Counted from the first letter of the stretch, positions 8,236-17,954 are shown. The stretch: DNA of 64,000 bases from Fibrobacter sp. (GCA_012519985.1 JAAYPC010000120.1:1-64000), one strand, 5' to 3'. The notes: a model not told the origin generated them from the letters alone. Translations and numbers: made by a program.

Positions 8236-8433
8236 ATGTCTATACCCAAAATCGAATGGAAGATGGTTGAAGTGGATGGTGAGCAGTTGGAACAGGTTTT
8301 GACTGAACTCTCAGAGGCCGACTTCGAAATTTTCACCGCTCAGTTCACAGGAGAAAAATGGGGTGTAGTGGCCAGAAAATTTAAAAAGGAGAGTTCAGGT
8401 AAAAATCGCATGGGCTTTAGTGCTCCATGTTAA
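8236..8433 (+). CDS. Small DUF4177-like protein
   Basis: Protein of 65 aa. ATG 8236 is chosen because AAAGGAG stands 7-8 nt upstream; a reading frame open to 8044 has no such site. The pattern IEWKMVEVDGEQLEQVLTEL..FEIF....EKWGVVARKF resembles the small alpha/beta DUF4177 fold (KVV-x-LE-x-LN-x-GWE-x-VV-x-KR), though the usual Gly-Trp is missing. It ends 15 bp before pyruvate kinase on the same strand, so co-transcription is likely. Function unknown. Confidence 0.7.
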   Translation: MSIPKIEWKMVEVDGEQLEQVLTELSEADFEIFTAQFTGEKWGVVARKFKKESSGKNRMGFSAPC

Positions 8434-8448
8434 GCACAAGAGGTTTTT

Positions 8449-9879
8449 ATGCTTAAAAAAACAAAAATCATTGCCACCATCGGACCCTCAAGCAGTTCCC
8501 CTTCGGTTATTGCTGAACTTATTTCCAAGGGTGTAGATATATTCCGTCTTAATTTCTCTCATGGCACTCACCAGATATTACTGCAGGCGATTAAGGATAT
8601 CCGGCAGCAGCAGACTTTCCTGAATAAAGAAATAGGGATCCTGGCAGATCTTCAGGGGCCAAAGATCCGTACCGGAAGAACCATTGATGACAAGCCGGTA
8701 ACAATTCAAAAAGGAGCTATAGTAAGGCTCACCAGCGAAAAAATCATCTCCTCCGCAGATACCATTTCTATCGATTATCCAGGACTGGCAAAAGAGGTGG
8801 ATACGGGACAGTTGATAATGATCAATGATGGAGCTATTCGATTGAAAGTGGATAGAATCAGCAATATTGGAGAACTTTTCTGCACAGTAATTTCAGGGGG
8901 AAGCTACTCATCCCGCAAAGGAGTGAATCTTCCGGATGTCGATCTGGCTACTCCATCACTGACTGAAAAAGACAGAGCAGACCTGGATTTTATTCTTGAG
9001 CAGGATGTTCAGTTTATTGCCCTTTCTTTTGTCAGAAAAGCAGCCGATCTTGAGGAGCTCAAATCCATAGTCTCTTCAAGGAAGAAAGACATCAAAATAA
9101 TCGCCAAAATAGAAAAACCGGAAGCTGCAAGTAAGGCAGATGAGATTCTGGCTGCATGCGATGGAATAATGGTGGCCAGGGGTGATTTAGGGGTGGAGAC
9201 TGATCCAAGTGTTGTTCCCATTCTTCAGAAAAAACTTATTGAGAGTGCAGACAAGGCAGGAAAGGTTGTCATTGTTGCCACTCAGATGCTGGAATCTATG
9301 ATAAACAATCCTCTTCCAACAAGAGCTGAAGCCTCTGATGTGGCCAATGCAATTCTGGATAGAACCGATGCAATTATGCTTTCTGGAGAAACCGCAGTTG
9401 GTGCTTATCCAGTCAGGGCTGTTGAGATGATGGTTGAAATTGCACAAAAAGCAGAAAGCAGCGACTATATGCCCCGGGATCTGGTCGATCTTTCAAGAAT
9501 CGGAATTCATCCCCCCAGGGCAATATGTGATGCTGCGATATTGGCCAGCAGGGATATGGGAAAGATCCCTATCTGCATCTTTACCATCTCTGGAGATACT
9601 GCCCTTTACATCTCTAAAAAACGCAGTTTATCTCCATTGTTTGTTTTTTGCCCTGACCCTCAGGTAGTCAAGATTTTATCCTTAGGGTGGAATCTGAATC
9701 CTTTTTATCTTCCTTTCAGTACAGAAATTTCTTCTTTGATAAGTGGTGCAGAGCAGTTGTTGCTGGAAAAAGGGCATGTAAAGAAGGGAAATTTGATAGT
9801 GCTAGTTAGCGGGACAACTCCGGTAAAAGGTGAAACTAATTCATTAAGGATTAAAAGGGTAGGTGATGAGTACCGTTGA
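8449..9879 (+). CDS. pyk: Pyruvate kinase
   Basis: Final ATP-forming step of glycolysis, phosphoenolpyruvate to pyruvate. The 476-aa protein shows the N-terminal TKIIATIGPSS, the active-site barrel motif IIAKIEKPEA, GIMVARGDLGVE, ATQMLESM and the segment RAEASDVANAILDRTDAIML near residue 300. The C-terminal allosteric domain is present, and no extra PEP-utiliser domain is attached. AGAGG precedes ATG 8449. It probably shares a transcript with the 65-aa protein upstream. Confidence 0.96.
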   Translation: MLKKTKIIATIGPSSSSPSVIAELISKGVDIFRLNFSHGTHQILLQAIKDIRQQQTFLNKEIGILADLQGPKIRTGRTIDDKPVTIQKGAIVRLTSEKIISSADTISIDYPGLAKEVDTGQLIMINDGAIRLKVDRISNIGELFCTVISGGSYSSRKGVNLPDVDLATPSLTEKDRADLDFILEQDVQFIALSFVRKAADLEELKSIVSSRKKDIKIIAKIEKPEAASKADEILAACDGIMVARGDLGVETDPSVVPILQKKLIESADKAGKVVIVATQMLESMINNPLPTRAEASDVANAILDRTDAIMLSGETAVGAYPVRAVEMMVEIAQKAESSDYMPRDLVDLSRIGIHPPRAICDAAILASRDMGKIPICIFTISGDTALYISKKRSLSPLFVFCPDPQVVKILSLGWNLNPFYLPFSTEISSLISGAEQLLLEKGHVKKGNLIVLVSGTTPVKGETNSLRIKRVGDEYR

Positions 9880-9937
9880 GTTCATGCGGTGCGCCTTTTG
9901 CTCTTTTTTATAATGAACCTTCCTGCTGGAGAGATTT

Positions 9938-10378
9938 GTGGATAGTGTACAATCGGTTGTATTGCTGGTTGAAGATAATGAAAGTCATGCATTATTAACT
10001 ATACGGGGGCTTTCCCAACAAAATATAGACCATAAGATTATACACGTCACTGATGGTCAGGCTGCTTTAGACTATCTTTACAGAAGGGGGGTTTATACCA
10101 ATCGCAGGCTCAGTCCCAGACCCGATCTGGTGCTTTTGGATCTTCGGTTACCCAAGATAGATGGATTGGATGTATTACAGGAAATCAAAAATGATGAAGA
10201 TCTTCGGTCGATCCCGGTAGTAGTGCTGACCAGTTCTATGGCAGAACCGGACATTGTGCGAGCTTATATGTATCATGTGAATAGTTATCTGGTAAAGTCA
10301 CTCGATTACGATGAATTCAGACGCGAAATGAATGATGTTGCCAGATACTGGTTAACCTGGAACATCAATCCGTTATAA
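9938..10378 (+). CDS. Rcp1-type single-domain response regulator
   Basis: Stand-alone receiver of 146 aa starting at GTG 9938 behind GGAGAG. Acidic residues E12/D13, phospho-acceptor D68 in LLDLRLP, T98 and K120 are all present. The insert between helix 2 and strand 3 (DYLYRRGVYTN) and the C-terminal YWLTWN are typical of the Rcp1 subfamily, whose partners are PAS/phytochrome-like kinases. The next gene, 48 bp on, is such a kinase, so the two likely form a pair that works by protein contact rather than DNA binding. Confidence 0.88.
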   Translation: MDSVQSVVLLVEDNESHALLTIRGLSQQNIDHKIIHVTDGQAALDYLYRRGVYTNRRLSPRPDLVLLDLRLPKIDGLDVLQEIKNDEDLRSIPVVVLTSSMAEPDIVRAYMYHVNSYLVKSLDYDEFRREMNDVARYWLTWNINPL

Positions 10379-10426
10379 TTCACCTCTTGTAATTCCGCAA
10401 CTGGAATATTGAGGAGTTGTGCATGG

Positions 10427-12403
10427 ATGTTTCCAAAAAAGTCACCTTTTTTTCTTCTTTGGGTTCTTCCTCTTTTAGTAATCATCATTCTTCTTAGCAG
10501 TTCTTTCAGAATGTGGAAAGAGACCCAGGACCTTAGTTTTGATCTCTTACGAAGCGTCAGTAAAAATTATGCAGAACAGATAAAAACCCGTCTTGAGCTG
10601 TTTCTTTTTGAGCGAAGGAAAGATCTCAATCATCTGGCATCTTTAAAAGAGAAATATTCATTACCCCAGTTTCTGGACGTTTTCAAAACCGATGCATCCG
10701 GAATTGTCTCCCGAGATAAAAACTACCTGGCGATCAGTTACCTGGATTCCAGTGCAAACGTTCTTGTCAGTACGGACTTTGACACCATAAACGATTCCAT
10801 TTCGCCCATCAACAAACTCAATCTGGATAGTTTACTGGAAACGCTCTCTGCAGATACGGAGATGATTCTGACCACAGTTAACACTTCTGAAAACCGGTTG
10901 CTTTTATTTATGCTCAGACCGGTATTTTCAACTGCCGATAAACAGAATGTTTTCTCCGGAGCTGTGATAGCTTCCATGCAGGTTGAGAATCTACTTAAAG
11001 GCATCGTTACAGCTTCCATTCATAAGACTAATTATGTACAGATTTATATTGGGGACACTTTATTATACGAAAACGAGTTCAAACAAAGCAATCAGCAGGA
11101 TCAATTTTCCGAAGCAGCCAGATCCCAGGTAAGTTTTTATATAATGCAAAGAAAATTTCTTATTTCAGTATTTCCCCCTCTGAATGGATTACTGGACAAG
11201 TTAATCAGGCAAAACAATCTGCGGTTTATAACTAATGCAATTGCTTCAATCATTGCATCATGGCTTCTGGCACTTGCCCTTTTTGTGTCTTATCGTTTAA
11301 GAATTACCACTTCAGAGCTGGCCAGATCGGAGGAACGTTACAGGCATCTGGCTGAAAATGCATCCGATATGATCATCGAGCAAGCCATTCCCCAGGGGAC
11401 TTATGAATATGTGAGTCCCGCAGCAAAGCGTTTGACCGGTTATAATCCTTCCGATTTTTATAATACTCCTTTTCTGTTTGAAAAAATTCTGATTCCTGAA
11501 GACCAGGAGCGATACAGGATTCAGTGGCAAAACACCTTGGAAGGAAAAACTCCCCAGACCTCAGAGTTCAGCATTATCCACAAATCCGGTGAGCAGAGAT
11601 GGCTAAATCAGCGAAATTCTCTGATTTTAAAGAATGGCATAGTGGTCGCAGTAGAAGGAATTCTTACCGATGTCACAGAACAGAAAAAGGCAGCCCTCGA
11701 ACGGGAAATGCTTATTAGAGAACTGGAAACTAAAAACAGAGACCTGGAACGATTTACCTACATCATCTCTCATGAACTCAAAACGCCTCTGATTACTATT
11801 AAGGGCTTTTTGGGTTATCTGGAAGATGAGGCGTTTAAAGGAGATTTTTCAGGTCTTCACCAGGATATTCTCAGAATTCTGAGTGCTACCGAGACCATGA
11901 GTCACCTTTTAAATGATCTGGCGGTTTTGAATCGAATTGGTCACACTGCCACCGAAAAACGAAATGTCAAAATCAAAGATATTGTGCAAAAATGTATCGG
12001 ATATTTCTCCAGGCAGATTAAAGAGAAATCAATAAGGGTAATGATAAGTGAAAAATTGCCGGAAGTCAGAGCGTATCCTGGGGAACTTTTTGAACTTTAT
12101 AAAAATCTGTTGGATAATTCTATCAAGTTTACAGAAAATCAGAAGTCACCTGTTATAGAAATAGGAGTCAAACAGGTGGATAAAGAACAGGTGCTGTTTG
12201 TAAAAGATAACGGCAGGGGATTTGAAAGTAAATACAGTGACAGAATTTTTGGATTATTTAACAAACTGGATGCTGGAACGACAGGAACCGGGGCTGGACT
12301 TGCTATGGCTAAAAAAATCATTGAACACCATGGTGGATGGATAAGAGCAGAATCTGAAGGACCAGGCAAAGGTGCTACCATCTCTTTTACAATTCCTCAA
12401 TAG
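10427..12403 (+). CDS. PAS-domain membrane histidine kinase
   Basis: Sensor kinase of 658 aa. TM1 (about 8-26) and TM2 (268-290) bracket a periplasmic sensor of some 240 residues. One PAS/PAC domain (301-420) follows, then HisKA with H449 in ISHELKTPL, and a HATPase domain containing DNGRGF and GTGAGLAMAKKII. There is no HAMP domain. ATG 10427 was taken rather than TTG 10409, because GAGGAG (10411-10416) lies 10 nt upstream of the ATG and overlaps the TTG frame. It should pair with the Rcp1-type receiver just upstream. Confidence 0.9.
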   Translation: MFPKKSPFFLLWVLPLLVIIILLSSSFRMWKETQDLSFDLLRSVSKNYAEQIKTRLELFLFERRKDLNHLASLKEKYSLPQFLDVFKTDASGIVSRDKNYLAISYLDSSANVLVSTDFDTINDSISPINKLNLDSLLETLSADTEMILTTVNTSENRLLLFMLRPVFSTADKQNVFSGAVIASMQVENLLKGIVTASIHKTNYVQIYIGDTLLYENEFKQSNQQDQFSEAARSQVSFYIMQRKFLISVFPPLNGLLDKLIRQNNLRFITNAIASIIASWLLALALFVSYRLRITTSELARSEERYRHLAENASDMIIEQAIPQGTYEYVSPAAKRLTGYNPSDFYNTPFLFEKILIPEDQERYRIQWQNTLEGKTPQTSEFSIIHKSGEQRWLNQRNSLILKNGIVVAVEGILTDVTEQKKAALEREMLIRELETKNRDLERFTYIISHELKTPLITIKGFLGYLEDEAFKGDFSGLHQDILRILSATETMSHLLNDLAVLNRIGHTATEKRNVKIKDIVQKCIGYFSRQIKEKSIRVMISEKLPEVRAYPGELFELYKNLLDNSIKFTENQKSPVIEIGVKQVDKEQVLFVKDNGRGFESKYSDRIFGLFNKLDAGTTGTGAGLAMAKKIIEHHGGWIRAESEGPGKGATISFTIPQ

Positions 12404-12463
12404 AACCATTTATAATACTTTCTGAATCAGAAAAACTCACCCTTAGTCATAGCAAAAATAAAC

Positions 12464-12492
12464 TTGCTTTTAGTTTTGGTCCATGATAAAAT
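12464..12492 (+). promoter_or_regulatory. Candidate sigma-70 promoter of the CheX-like gene
   Basis: TTGCTT (12464-12469) and TAAAAT (12487-12492) are separated by 17 bp, about 30 bp before ATG 12522. Visual match only. Confidence 0.4.
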
Positions 12493-12521
12493 CTTAATTC
12501 ATCTAAAAAAAAGGAGAGTTC

Positions 12522-12995
12522 ATGGATGTAGCCTATATTAACCCATTTATCTTATCCACCATCGAAACCTTTAAAAAAATGCTCAATAACGATATAAAAC
12601 CTGGAAAGGTTGCCATAAAAAATGATGCTACTCATACCTACGATGTCTCTGGAGTAATAGGATTATCAGGTGAAGCACAGGGGTCGATCTGCCTTAGTTT
12701 TCCAAAAATTATCGCTCTTAGGGTGGTCTCGGCTTTTGTAGGAATGGAAATTAAAATAGTGGGTGCAGAAGTAGCCGATGCCATTGGAGAGTTAGCCAAC
12801 ATTATCGCAGGTAATGCAAAACAGCATCTGACTCAGTTTAATCTGTCGATTTCTCTTCCAAAGGTTATTATGGGGACTGGACACAAAATCGCTTCCCAAA
12901 GAGGTGTTCCCACCATCATTGTTCCTTTTTCCAGCAGCCTTGGTGAGTTTGTAATGGAAGTGTCCTTAAAAACGCCCGAAAGAAAAGATCACTAA
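12522..12995 (+). CDS. CheX-like chemotaxis phosphatase
   Basis: Protein of 157 aa of the CheC/CheX/FliY class, which dephosphorylates CheY-P. The single active-site helix has the E-x2-N signature in DAIGELANIIAGNAK (E90, N93), and the protein opens with NPFILSTIETFKKM as CheX proteins do. AAGGAG precedes the start. No other chemotaxis gene is in the window. It directly follows a receiver/kinase pair, so it may act on that Rcp1-type receiver rather than on a flagellar CheY; that is inference. Confidence 0.8.
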   Translation: MDVAYINPFILSTIETFKKMLNNDIKPGKVAIKNDATHTYDVSGVIGLSGEAQGSICLSFPKIIALRVVSAFVGMEIKIVGAEVADAIGELANIIAGNAKQHLTQFNLSISLPKVIMGTGHKIASQRGVPTIIVPFSSSLGEFVMEVSLKTPERKDH

Positions 12996-13123
12996 TTATA
13001 GGCTTAAAACTATCCTGTAACAGGAGATGACCTCTTATTCCAAAAATTTTTTCTAAAAATTGTCTTTACTATAAATTCACATTGGTGCTATATCTGGCCA
13101 ATGTTATTTTTGTGCCTCTATGT

Positions 13124-13144
13124 AAAACTGTAAGGTACAGTTTT
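13124..13144 (+). terminator. Hairpin between cheX-like gene and potA
   Basis: Perfect 9-bp stem AAAACTGTA-AGG-TACAGTTTT followed by GTTTACACTTTTTTAG. It lies about 130 bp after the CheX-like stop and 30 bp before potA. It may terminate upstream transcripts or sit in the pot leader. Confidence 0.4.
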
Positions 13145-13175
13145 GTTTACACTTTTTTAGAGGAGCAAAATTTCC

Positions 13176-14288
13176 GTGAATGGCAGCACGGTAAGGCTGG
13201 TGAACATAAGTAAGTCTTTCGGAGACTTCAATGTAATAAAGAATGTCTCTTTTAATATTAATAAAGGGGAATTTTTCTCCCTGCTGGGACCTTCTGGTTG
13301 CGGGAAGACCACTCTGCTTAGAATTATCGCAGGCTTTGAGGACCCAACCGGAGGAGCGGTTTATCTGGATGGGATTAATGTAGTCCCCAATCCTCCCCAT
13401 AAGCGTCATGTAAATACAGTATTTCAAAATTATGCACTGTTTCCCCATTTGACTGTTTTTGAAAATGTTGCATTCCCTTTGCGTTTAAAAAAAATTAGTG
13501 AGAGCCAGATCCGTAAAGATGTCGCCGAATATCTGGAACTTGTACGGTTGCCTGCCGAGATGTCTAAATTTCCGGCACAGCTTTCGGGGGGACAGAAACA
13601 GAGGGTTGCCATCGCCCGGGCTTTAATCAATAAACCCAAAGTCCTTCTGCTGGATGAACCTCTCTCTGCGCTCGATGCCAAACTGCGTCAACACATGCTC
13701 ATAGAACTGGATGCTATTCACGACAAGGTAGGAATAACCTTTATCTATGTTACGCATGATCAGCAGGAAGCGTTAAGTGTTTCTGACAGGGTTGCTGTTA
13801 TGAACCAGGGTTTGGTTCTTCAGATCGGATCACCTGTGGAAATTTATGAAGCACCTGCAGATAGCTTTGTAGCCAGATTCATTGGTGAAACCAATTACTT
13901 GCGAGGAAAAGTTGTTTCTCTGATCGATCAGGAAAATGCAGTTGCAGAGATGGAAGGGATTGGGAAAATAAATATTTACCTGGATAAAGCAGTAAAAGTG
14001 GGTGACTCGGTTCTATTAACGGTTCGCCCGGAAAAAATACATATAACTACTGAGAAGCCAACTCACTTTTCAGAAGGGTTTAATATCTTTGATGGCTTTG
14101 TTGATGAAATCATTTACACCGGTTTTCAAAGTAAATTTTTTATCAAAACGGCTGACAGCTTTACCTTCAAAGTATTCAAACAGCATGTCAAATTTTTTAC
14201 CGATGAAAGAAGCATTAACTGGAAAGATAAGGTATTTCTGTGGTGGAATCCTAAAGATGGTTTTATAGTGGAAGTAGAATCTGCATGA
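13176..14288 (+). CDS. potA: Spermidine/putrescine ABC transporter ATPase
   Basis: ATP-hydrolysing subunit of a polyamine importer. The 370-aa protein has Walker A GPSGCGKTT, ABC signature LSGGQKQRVAIARAL, Walker B VLLLDEPLSALD and the H-loop THD. A C-terminal TOBE-like regulatory domain (about 240-370) follows. The start is GTG with GAGGAG upstream. The stop overlaps the potB start as ATGA (14285-14288), so translation is coupled. The order potA-potB-potC-potD is the classic one. Confidence 0.93.
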   Translation: MNGSTVRLVNISKSFGDFNVIKNVSFNINKGEFFSLLGPSGCGKTTLLRIIAGFEDPTGGAVYLDGINVVPNPPHKRHVNTVFQNYALFPHLTVFENVAFPLRLKKISESQIRKDVAEYLELVRLPAEMSKFPAQLSGGQKQRVAIARALINKPKVLLLDEPLSALDAKLRQHMLIELDAIHDKVGITFIYVTHDQQEALSVSDRVAVMNQGLVLQIGSPVEIYEAPADSFVARFIGETNYLRGKVVSLIDQENAVAEMEGIGKINIYLDKAVKVGDSVLLTVRPEKIHITTEKPTHFSEGFNIFDGFVDEIIYTGFQSKFFIKTADSFTFKVFKQHVKFFTDERSINWKDKVFLWWNPKDGFIVEVESA

Positions 14289-15157
14289 GAAAAAATCCCG
14301 GTCCTTTTTATTCATCTCCGGTTGCCATCTGGATCAGCTCTTTTTTCCTAATCCCTCTGGGAATAATTTTTACCTATAGTTTTATGCGTAAGGGACTTTA
14401 TGGAGGAGTTGTTCCTGGGTTTTGCCTTGATGCTTACAGCGCACTCTCTAACATAACATTCCTTAAAATTACCGCCAGCACACTGTATATAGCCCTTTTC
14501 TCCACCCTGGCCATTATTGTACTGGCAATACCCTCAGCTTATTTCATGGCCAGAAGCAGACATAAATCGTTTTTCCTGTTTCTGGTAATAATTCCATTCT
14601 GGACCAATTTTCTGATCCGGATTTATGCCTGGATTGCTATTCTGGGAAATAACGGTTTTCTCAACAGTATGCTTATATCAAGCGGTTTGTTTTCCCATCA
14701 TGTCCAGTTTCTATACAATAAATATGCGGTCATTCTGGTTACCGCTTATACCTATTTGCCTTTTGCTATACTGCCCCTTTATTCCACCATTGAAAAATTC
14801 GATTTTTCTCTTCTGGAAGCTGCACAGGATCTTGGGGCCACTAAATGGCAAGCCTTACGCAAGGTTTTATTTCCCAATATCAGAGGTGGAATCACCACTG
14901 CTATTCTTTTTACCTTTATCCCAGCTTTTGGATCTTACGCCATTCCTCAGATTTTGGGTGGTAGCGACTCTCTAATGATTGGAAATGTTATTGCCAGGGA
15001 ATTGACAGTTACCCGAAACTGGCCACTGGCATCATCGATTTCTGTAGTGCTCACAATTCTTACCACTTTAGGTGTGGTGTTTTTTATGAAATTGAATCAG
15101 AATGCTTCTGGTTCTGTCAGAAGAATCGCGACGGCTGAAAAGGGAGTAAATGCATGA
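14285..15157 (+). CDS. potB: Polyamine ABC transporter permease PotB
   Basis: Inner-membrane permease of 290 aa with about six membrane helices. It has the binding-protein-dependent transport signature EAAQDLGATKWQALRKVLFP near residues 178-197, the EAA loop that docks on PotA. An ATGA overlap joins it to both potA and potC. It pairs with PotC to form the translocation pore. Confidence 0.92.
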   Translation: MRKNPGPFYSSPVAIWISSFFLIPLGIIFTYSFMRKGLYGGVVPGFCLDAYSALSNITFLKITASTLYIALFSTLAIIVLAIPSAYFMARSRHKSFFLFLVIIPFWTNFLIRIYAWIAILGNNGFLNSMLISSGLFSHHVQFLYNKYAVILVTAYTYLPFAILPLYSTIEKFDFSLLEAAQDLGATKWQALRKVLFPNIRGGITTAILFTFIPAFGSYAIPQILGGSDSLMIGNVIARELTVTRNWPLASSISVVLTILTTLGVVFFMKLNQNASGSVRRIATAEKGVNA

Positions 15158-15960
15158 CCAAAAAAGCAATTATATCTCCCTTCGTCTTTACTCTGGTGAT
15201 GATGTTTCTTTACATGCCGTTAATTATTCTGGTAATTTATTCCTTCAACGATTCGAAAACTATGGCCTGGAGTGGATTCTCTTTTCGCTGGTATCAGGAG
15301 CTGTTTACCAATTCCGGCTCATTGTGGAGATCCTTTGGCAACAGTGTTATAGTTGCCCTGGGCTCTGCGACCCTTTCCTCAGTGATTGGAACGCTGGGAG
15401 CAATTGGAATTTACTGGTATAATTTCAAATTTAAGAAAATTCTGCAAATTGCCACTTTCCTTCCGCTGATTTTACCGGAAATAATAATCGGAGTTTCACT
15501 TCTGATTTTTTTTGCCAAAGTTAATGATCTTCTGTCGCTTGTGGGAATCCATTTCCCACTGAGTCTTTTTACTGTTTTTCTGGCTCATACTACCTTTAAT
15601 CTTCCATTTGTACTTCTGATAGTGATGGCAAGGCTGGAAGAGTTTGATTTTACCATAATAGAAGCAGCTTACGACCTGGGAGCACGTGAGATTGACACCC
15701 TTTTCAAAGTGGTGCTCCCGATTGCATCACCAGGAATTATCTCCGGTTTTCTTATGGCAGTTACTCTTTCTCTGGAAGATTTCGTTATAACTTTCTTTGT
15801 AGCGGGCCCGGGCTCATCGACCTTGCCTCTGCATGTATATTCCATGATCCGCTTCGGTGTATCTCCGGTGATTAATGCCCTTTCTGTTTTAATAATAGCA
15901 GTAACCATACTTTTAGCTTTCTCAACTAAAAACATTTATAAGTATATTATTTCCAAATGA
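15154..15960 (+). CDS. potC: Polyamine ABC transporter permease PotC
   Basis: Second permease, 268 aa, about six membrane helices. The EAA loop reads EAAYDLGAREIDTLFKVVLP around residue 170. The start overlaps the potB stop by four bases. Its partner lipoprotein gene begins 22 bp downstream. Confidence 0.92.
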   Translation: MTKKAIISPFVFTLVMMFLYMPLIILVIYSFNDSKTMAWSGFSFRWYQELFTNSGSLWRSFGNSVIVALGSATLSSVIGTLGAIGIYWYNFKFKKILQIATFLPLILPEIIIGVSLLIFFAKVNDLLSLVGIHFPLSLFTVFLAHTTFNLPFVLLIVMARLEEFDFTIIEAAYDLGAREIDTLFKVVLPIASPGIISGFLMAVTLSLEDFVITFFVAGPGSSTLPLHVYSMIRFGVSPVINALSVLIIAVTILLAFSTKNIYKYIISK

Positions 15961-15982
15961 TCTCTTATTGAGGAGGAAGGAA

Positions 15983-17017
15983 ATGAAACGTTTGATAATT
16001 ACCTTGGCTGCATTATTGGCAGTTTTCTTTGTTACGGGTTGCGGATCGGGTAATAGTGCAAAGCAGAAGCTTTTCATTTATAACTGGACCTACTACATTC
16101 CCGATGAAGTGCTTAGGGAATTTGAGAAAAGGTTTAATGTGTCTGTCATCTATGATATGTATGCTTCAAACGAAGAGATGTTTGCGAAGCTAAAGGCAGG
16201 TGGAACCGGTTATGACCTGGTGTTTCCTTCTGGTGATTATGTATCCATAATGATAAGGGAAAACATGCTTGAGAAACTGGATAAGTCCAATTTGATCAAT
16301 TTTGCCAATCTGGATTCTTCGATTCTTCTCAAGATCAAATATGATCCTGGATGTCAATACAGTGTACCTTATAATATTGGCGTTGCCGGAGTTTCTGTTA
16401 ATAAGAAGAAAATACCGCAATTTGACAAAAGCTGGAAAATTTTTGAACGGAACGATCTCAGGGGAAGGCTCACACTGCTGGATGATATGCGGGAGGTACT
16501 GGGAGCAGCCTTGCGTACCTTAGGGTATTCAGTCAACTCGGTCAATCCTGAAGAACTTCAGAAGGCTAAAGAAGTAGTGATGAAATGGAAACCAAACATC
16601 GTTAAATTTGATGCCGAAGCTTTTGGAAAAGGGTTTGCTGCAGGCGAGTTCTGGTCTGTGCATGGATACGCTGAAAACGTACTTCTGGAAATAGACTCCT
16701 CCATGCGCCAGGATGTGGAGTTTTTTATTCCACAAGAGGGAAGTGCCATGTATATGGATAATATGGTTATATTAAAAACTGCCAAAAACAAAGAACTTGC
16801 TTATCAGTTTATAAACTTCATTCACGAACCTCAAATCTTTGCTAAAATTGTCGATTTCTTCATGCTCCCTTCGATCAATGTTCCTGCCAGAGATCTAAGG
16901 ACCAAAAAACCCAGCTACGAAATCGAAGATCTGAAAAATTCAGAATTTAAGGAAGACCTTGGGGAAAATCTGGAATTGTACAATAAAATCTGGCAGGAGA
17001 TTCGAGTCGGCAAATAA
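15983..17017 (+). CDS. potD: Polyamine-binding lipoprotein PotD
   Basis: Substrate-binding component of the importer, 344 aa. The N-terminus is a lipoprotein signal with lipobox FVTGC (Cys20), so it is membrane-anchored facing the periplasm. LFIYNWTYYIPDEVLREFEKRF and the later GTGYDLVFPSGDYV are typical of PotD/PotF. ATG 15983 was chosen over TTG 15968, because AGGAGGAAGG lies between them and serves the ATG. Spermidine versus putrescine preference cannot be read here. Confidence 0.92.
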   Translation: MKRLIITLAALLAVFFVTGCGSGNSAKQKLFIYNWTYYIPDEVLREFEKRFNVSVIYDMYASNEEMFAKLKAGGTGYDLVFPSGDYVSIMIRENMLEKLDKSNLINFANLDSSILLKIKYDPGCQYSVPYNIGVAGVSVNKKKIPQFDKSWKIFERNDLRGRLTLLDDMREVLGAALRTLGYSVNSVNPEELQKAKEVVMKWKPNIVKFDAEAFGKGFAAGEFWSVHGYAENVLLEIDSSMRQDVEFFIPQEGSAMYMDNMVILKTAKNKELAYQFINFIHEPQIFAKIVDFFMLPSINVPARDLRTKKPSYEIEDLKNSEFKEDLGENLELYNKIWQEIRVGK

Positions 17018-17102
17018 ACTCTGATTCTGCCTAATAACCTATTTGCTAATCCGGAAAGGGATTAAGCTACGAATAAGACCTGAAGGAACCCATTTATCTG
17101 TT

Positions 17103-17954
17103 ATGCTAACTCTTCAAAACCAGGAACTTCGGGTACAGATACTTGACCCGATATCAGATCGTCAGCGATTGGGTTCCCGATATTGCACCGGGGGTTATAT
17201 CTGGCAGATTTCAGATCGGATCTTAGGCGATCTTTTTTCCGGACCAATGTTTCCTGATCCTTTCCCCACTCAGTTTGATGGTCAGGGAGCTCCGGAAGTT
17301 TTTGAAACCGCCTTAGGACAGAATACTGCATCCATCAATGAAAATGTACTTGTGATTGGTGTAGGAGAGGTAGTACGTAGCAGTCCTGTGCATCCTTTCC
17401 ATGTTAGAGATAACCCGATTGTAAAAGAGTTTTGCACCTGGGAAATCGGGCAGATGGAAAATTCCATTTCCATGCACACTACTCATAAGTACAAAAAGCA
17501 TTCATTACAATTGTCCAGAATTATTTCATTAACCGGTAGAACAGTAACATCCAAATCGATCATAACTAACAGAGGGGAAGAGGCGCTTCCTCTTCGATGG
17601 TTTGCACATCCTTTTTTCCCCCTCTGTGATGATCTGGTTTGCTCCAGATTCTCCAGACATTTCGAGATACCGGATAATCCGGGATTTTTCCTGAACAAGG
17701 ATCAATATCTTACCATGAGAAAAGAGTATCCCTGGGAAAAAGGATTATACTGTCCTATTAAGATGGATAGCGCGGAACCGATTACAATCAGACAGCGACA
17801 TCCGTTATTATCTGAAATTGAAGTACAGCTCTTTTTTCCGGTTTCTTTCATGCCTGTTTGGGCAAACGCAAATACATTTTCCTTTGAGCCTTATCTGGAC
17901 ACGACCCTTGTTCCGAATTCTAAAAAACAATGGTCAATAGAGTTCAGATTTTAG
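17103..17954 (+). CDS. Galactose-mutarotase-fold (aldose 1-epimerase-like) protein
   Basis: Protein of about 283 aa. The opening LTLQNQELRVQILDP, the mid-protein conserved GQGAPEVFETALG, and many regular beta strands suggest the supersandwich fold of aldose epimerases. The N-R and H-F-F motifs (ITNRGEEALPLRWFAHPFF) resemble the sugar-binding face of that superfamily. Start uncertain: a frame from TTG 17043 would add 20 residues without a better ribosome site. It follows potD by 85 bp but has no evident link with polyamines. A carbohydrate role is inferred. Confidence 0.6.
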   Translation: MLTLQNQELRVQILDPISDRQRLGSRYCTGGYIWQISDRILGDLFSGPMFPDPFPTQFDGQGAPEVFETALGQNTASINENVLVIGVGEVVRSSPVHPFHVRDNPIVKEFCTWEIGQMENSISMHTTHKYKKHSLQLSRIISLTGRTVTSKSIITNRGEEALPLRWFAHPFFPLCDDLVCSRFSRHFEIPDNPGFFLNKDQYLTMRKEYPWEKGLYCPIKMDSAEPITIRQRHPLLSEIEVQLFFPVSFMPVWANANTFSFEPYLDTTLVPNSKKQWSIEFRF

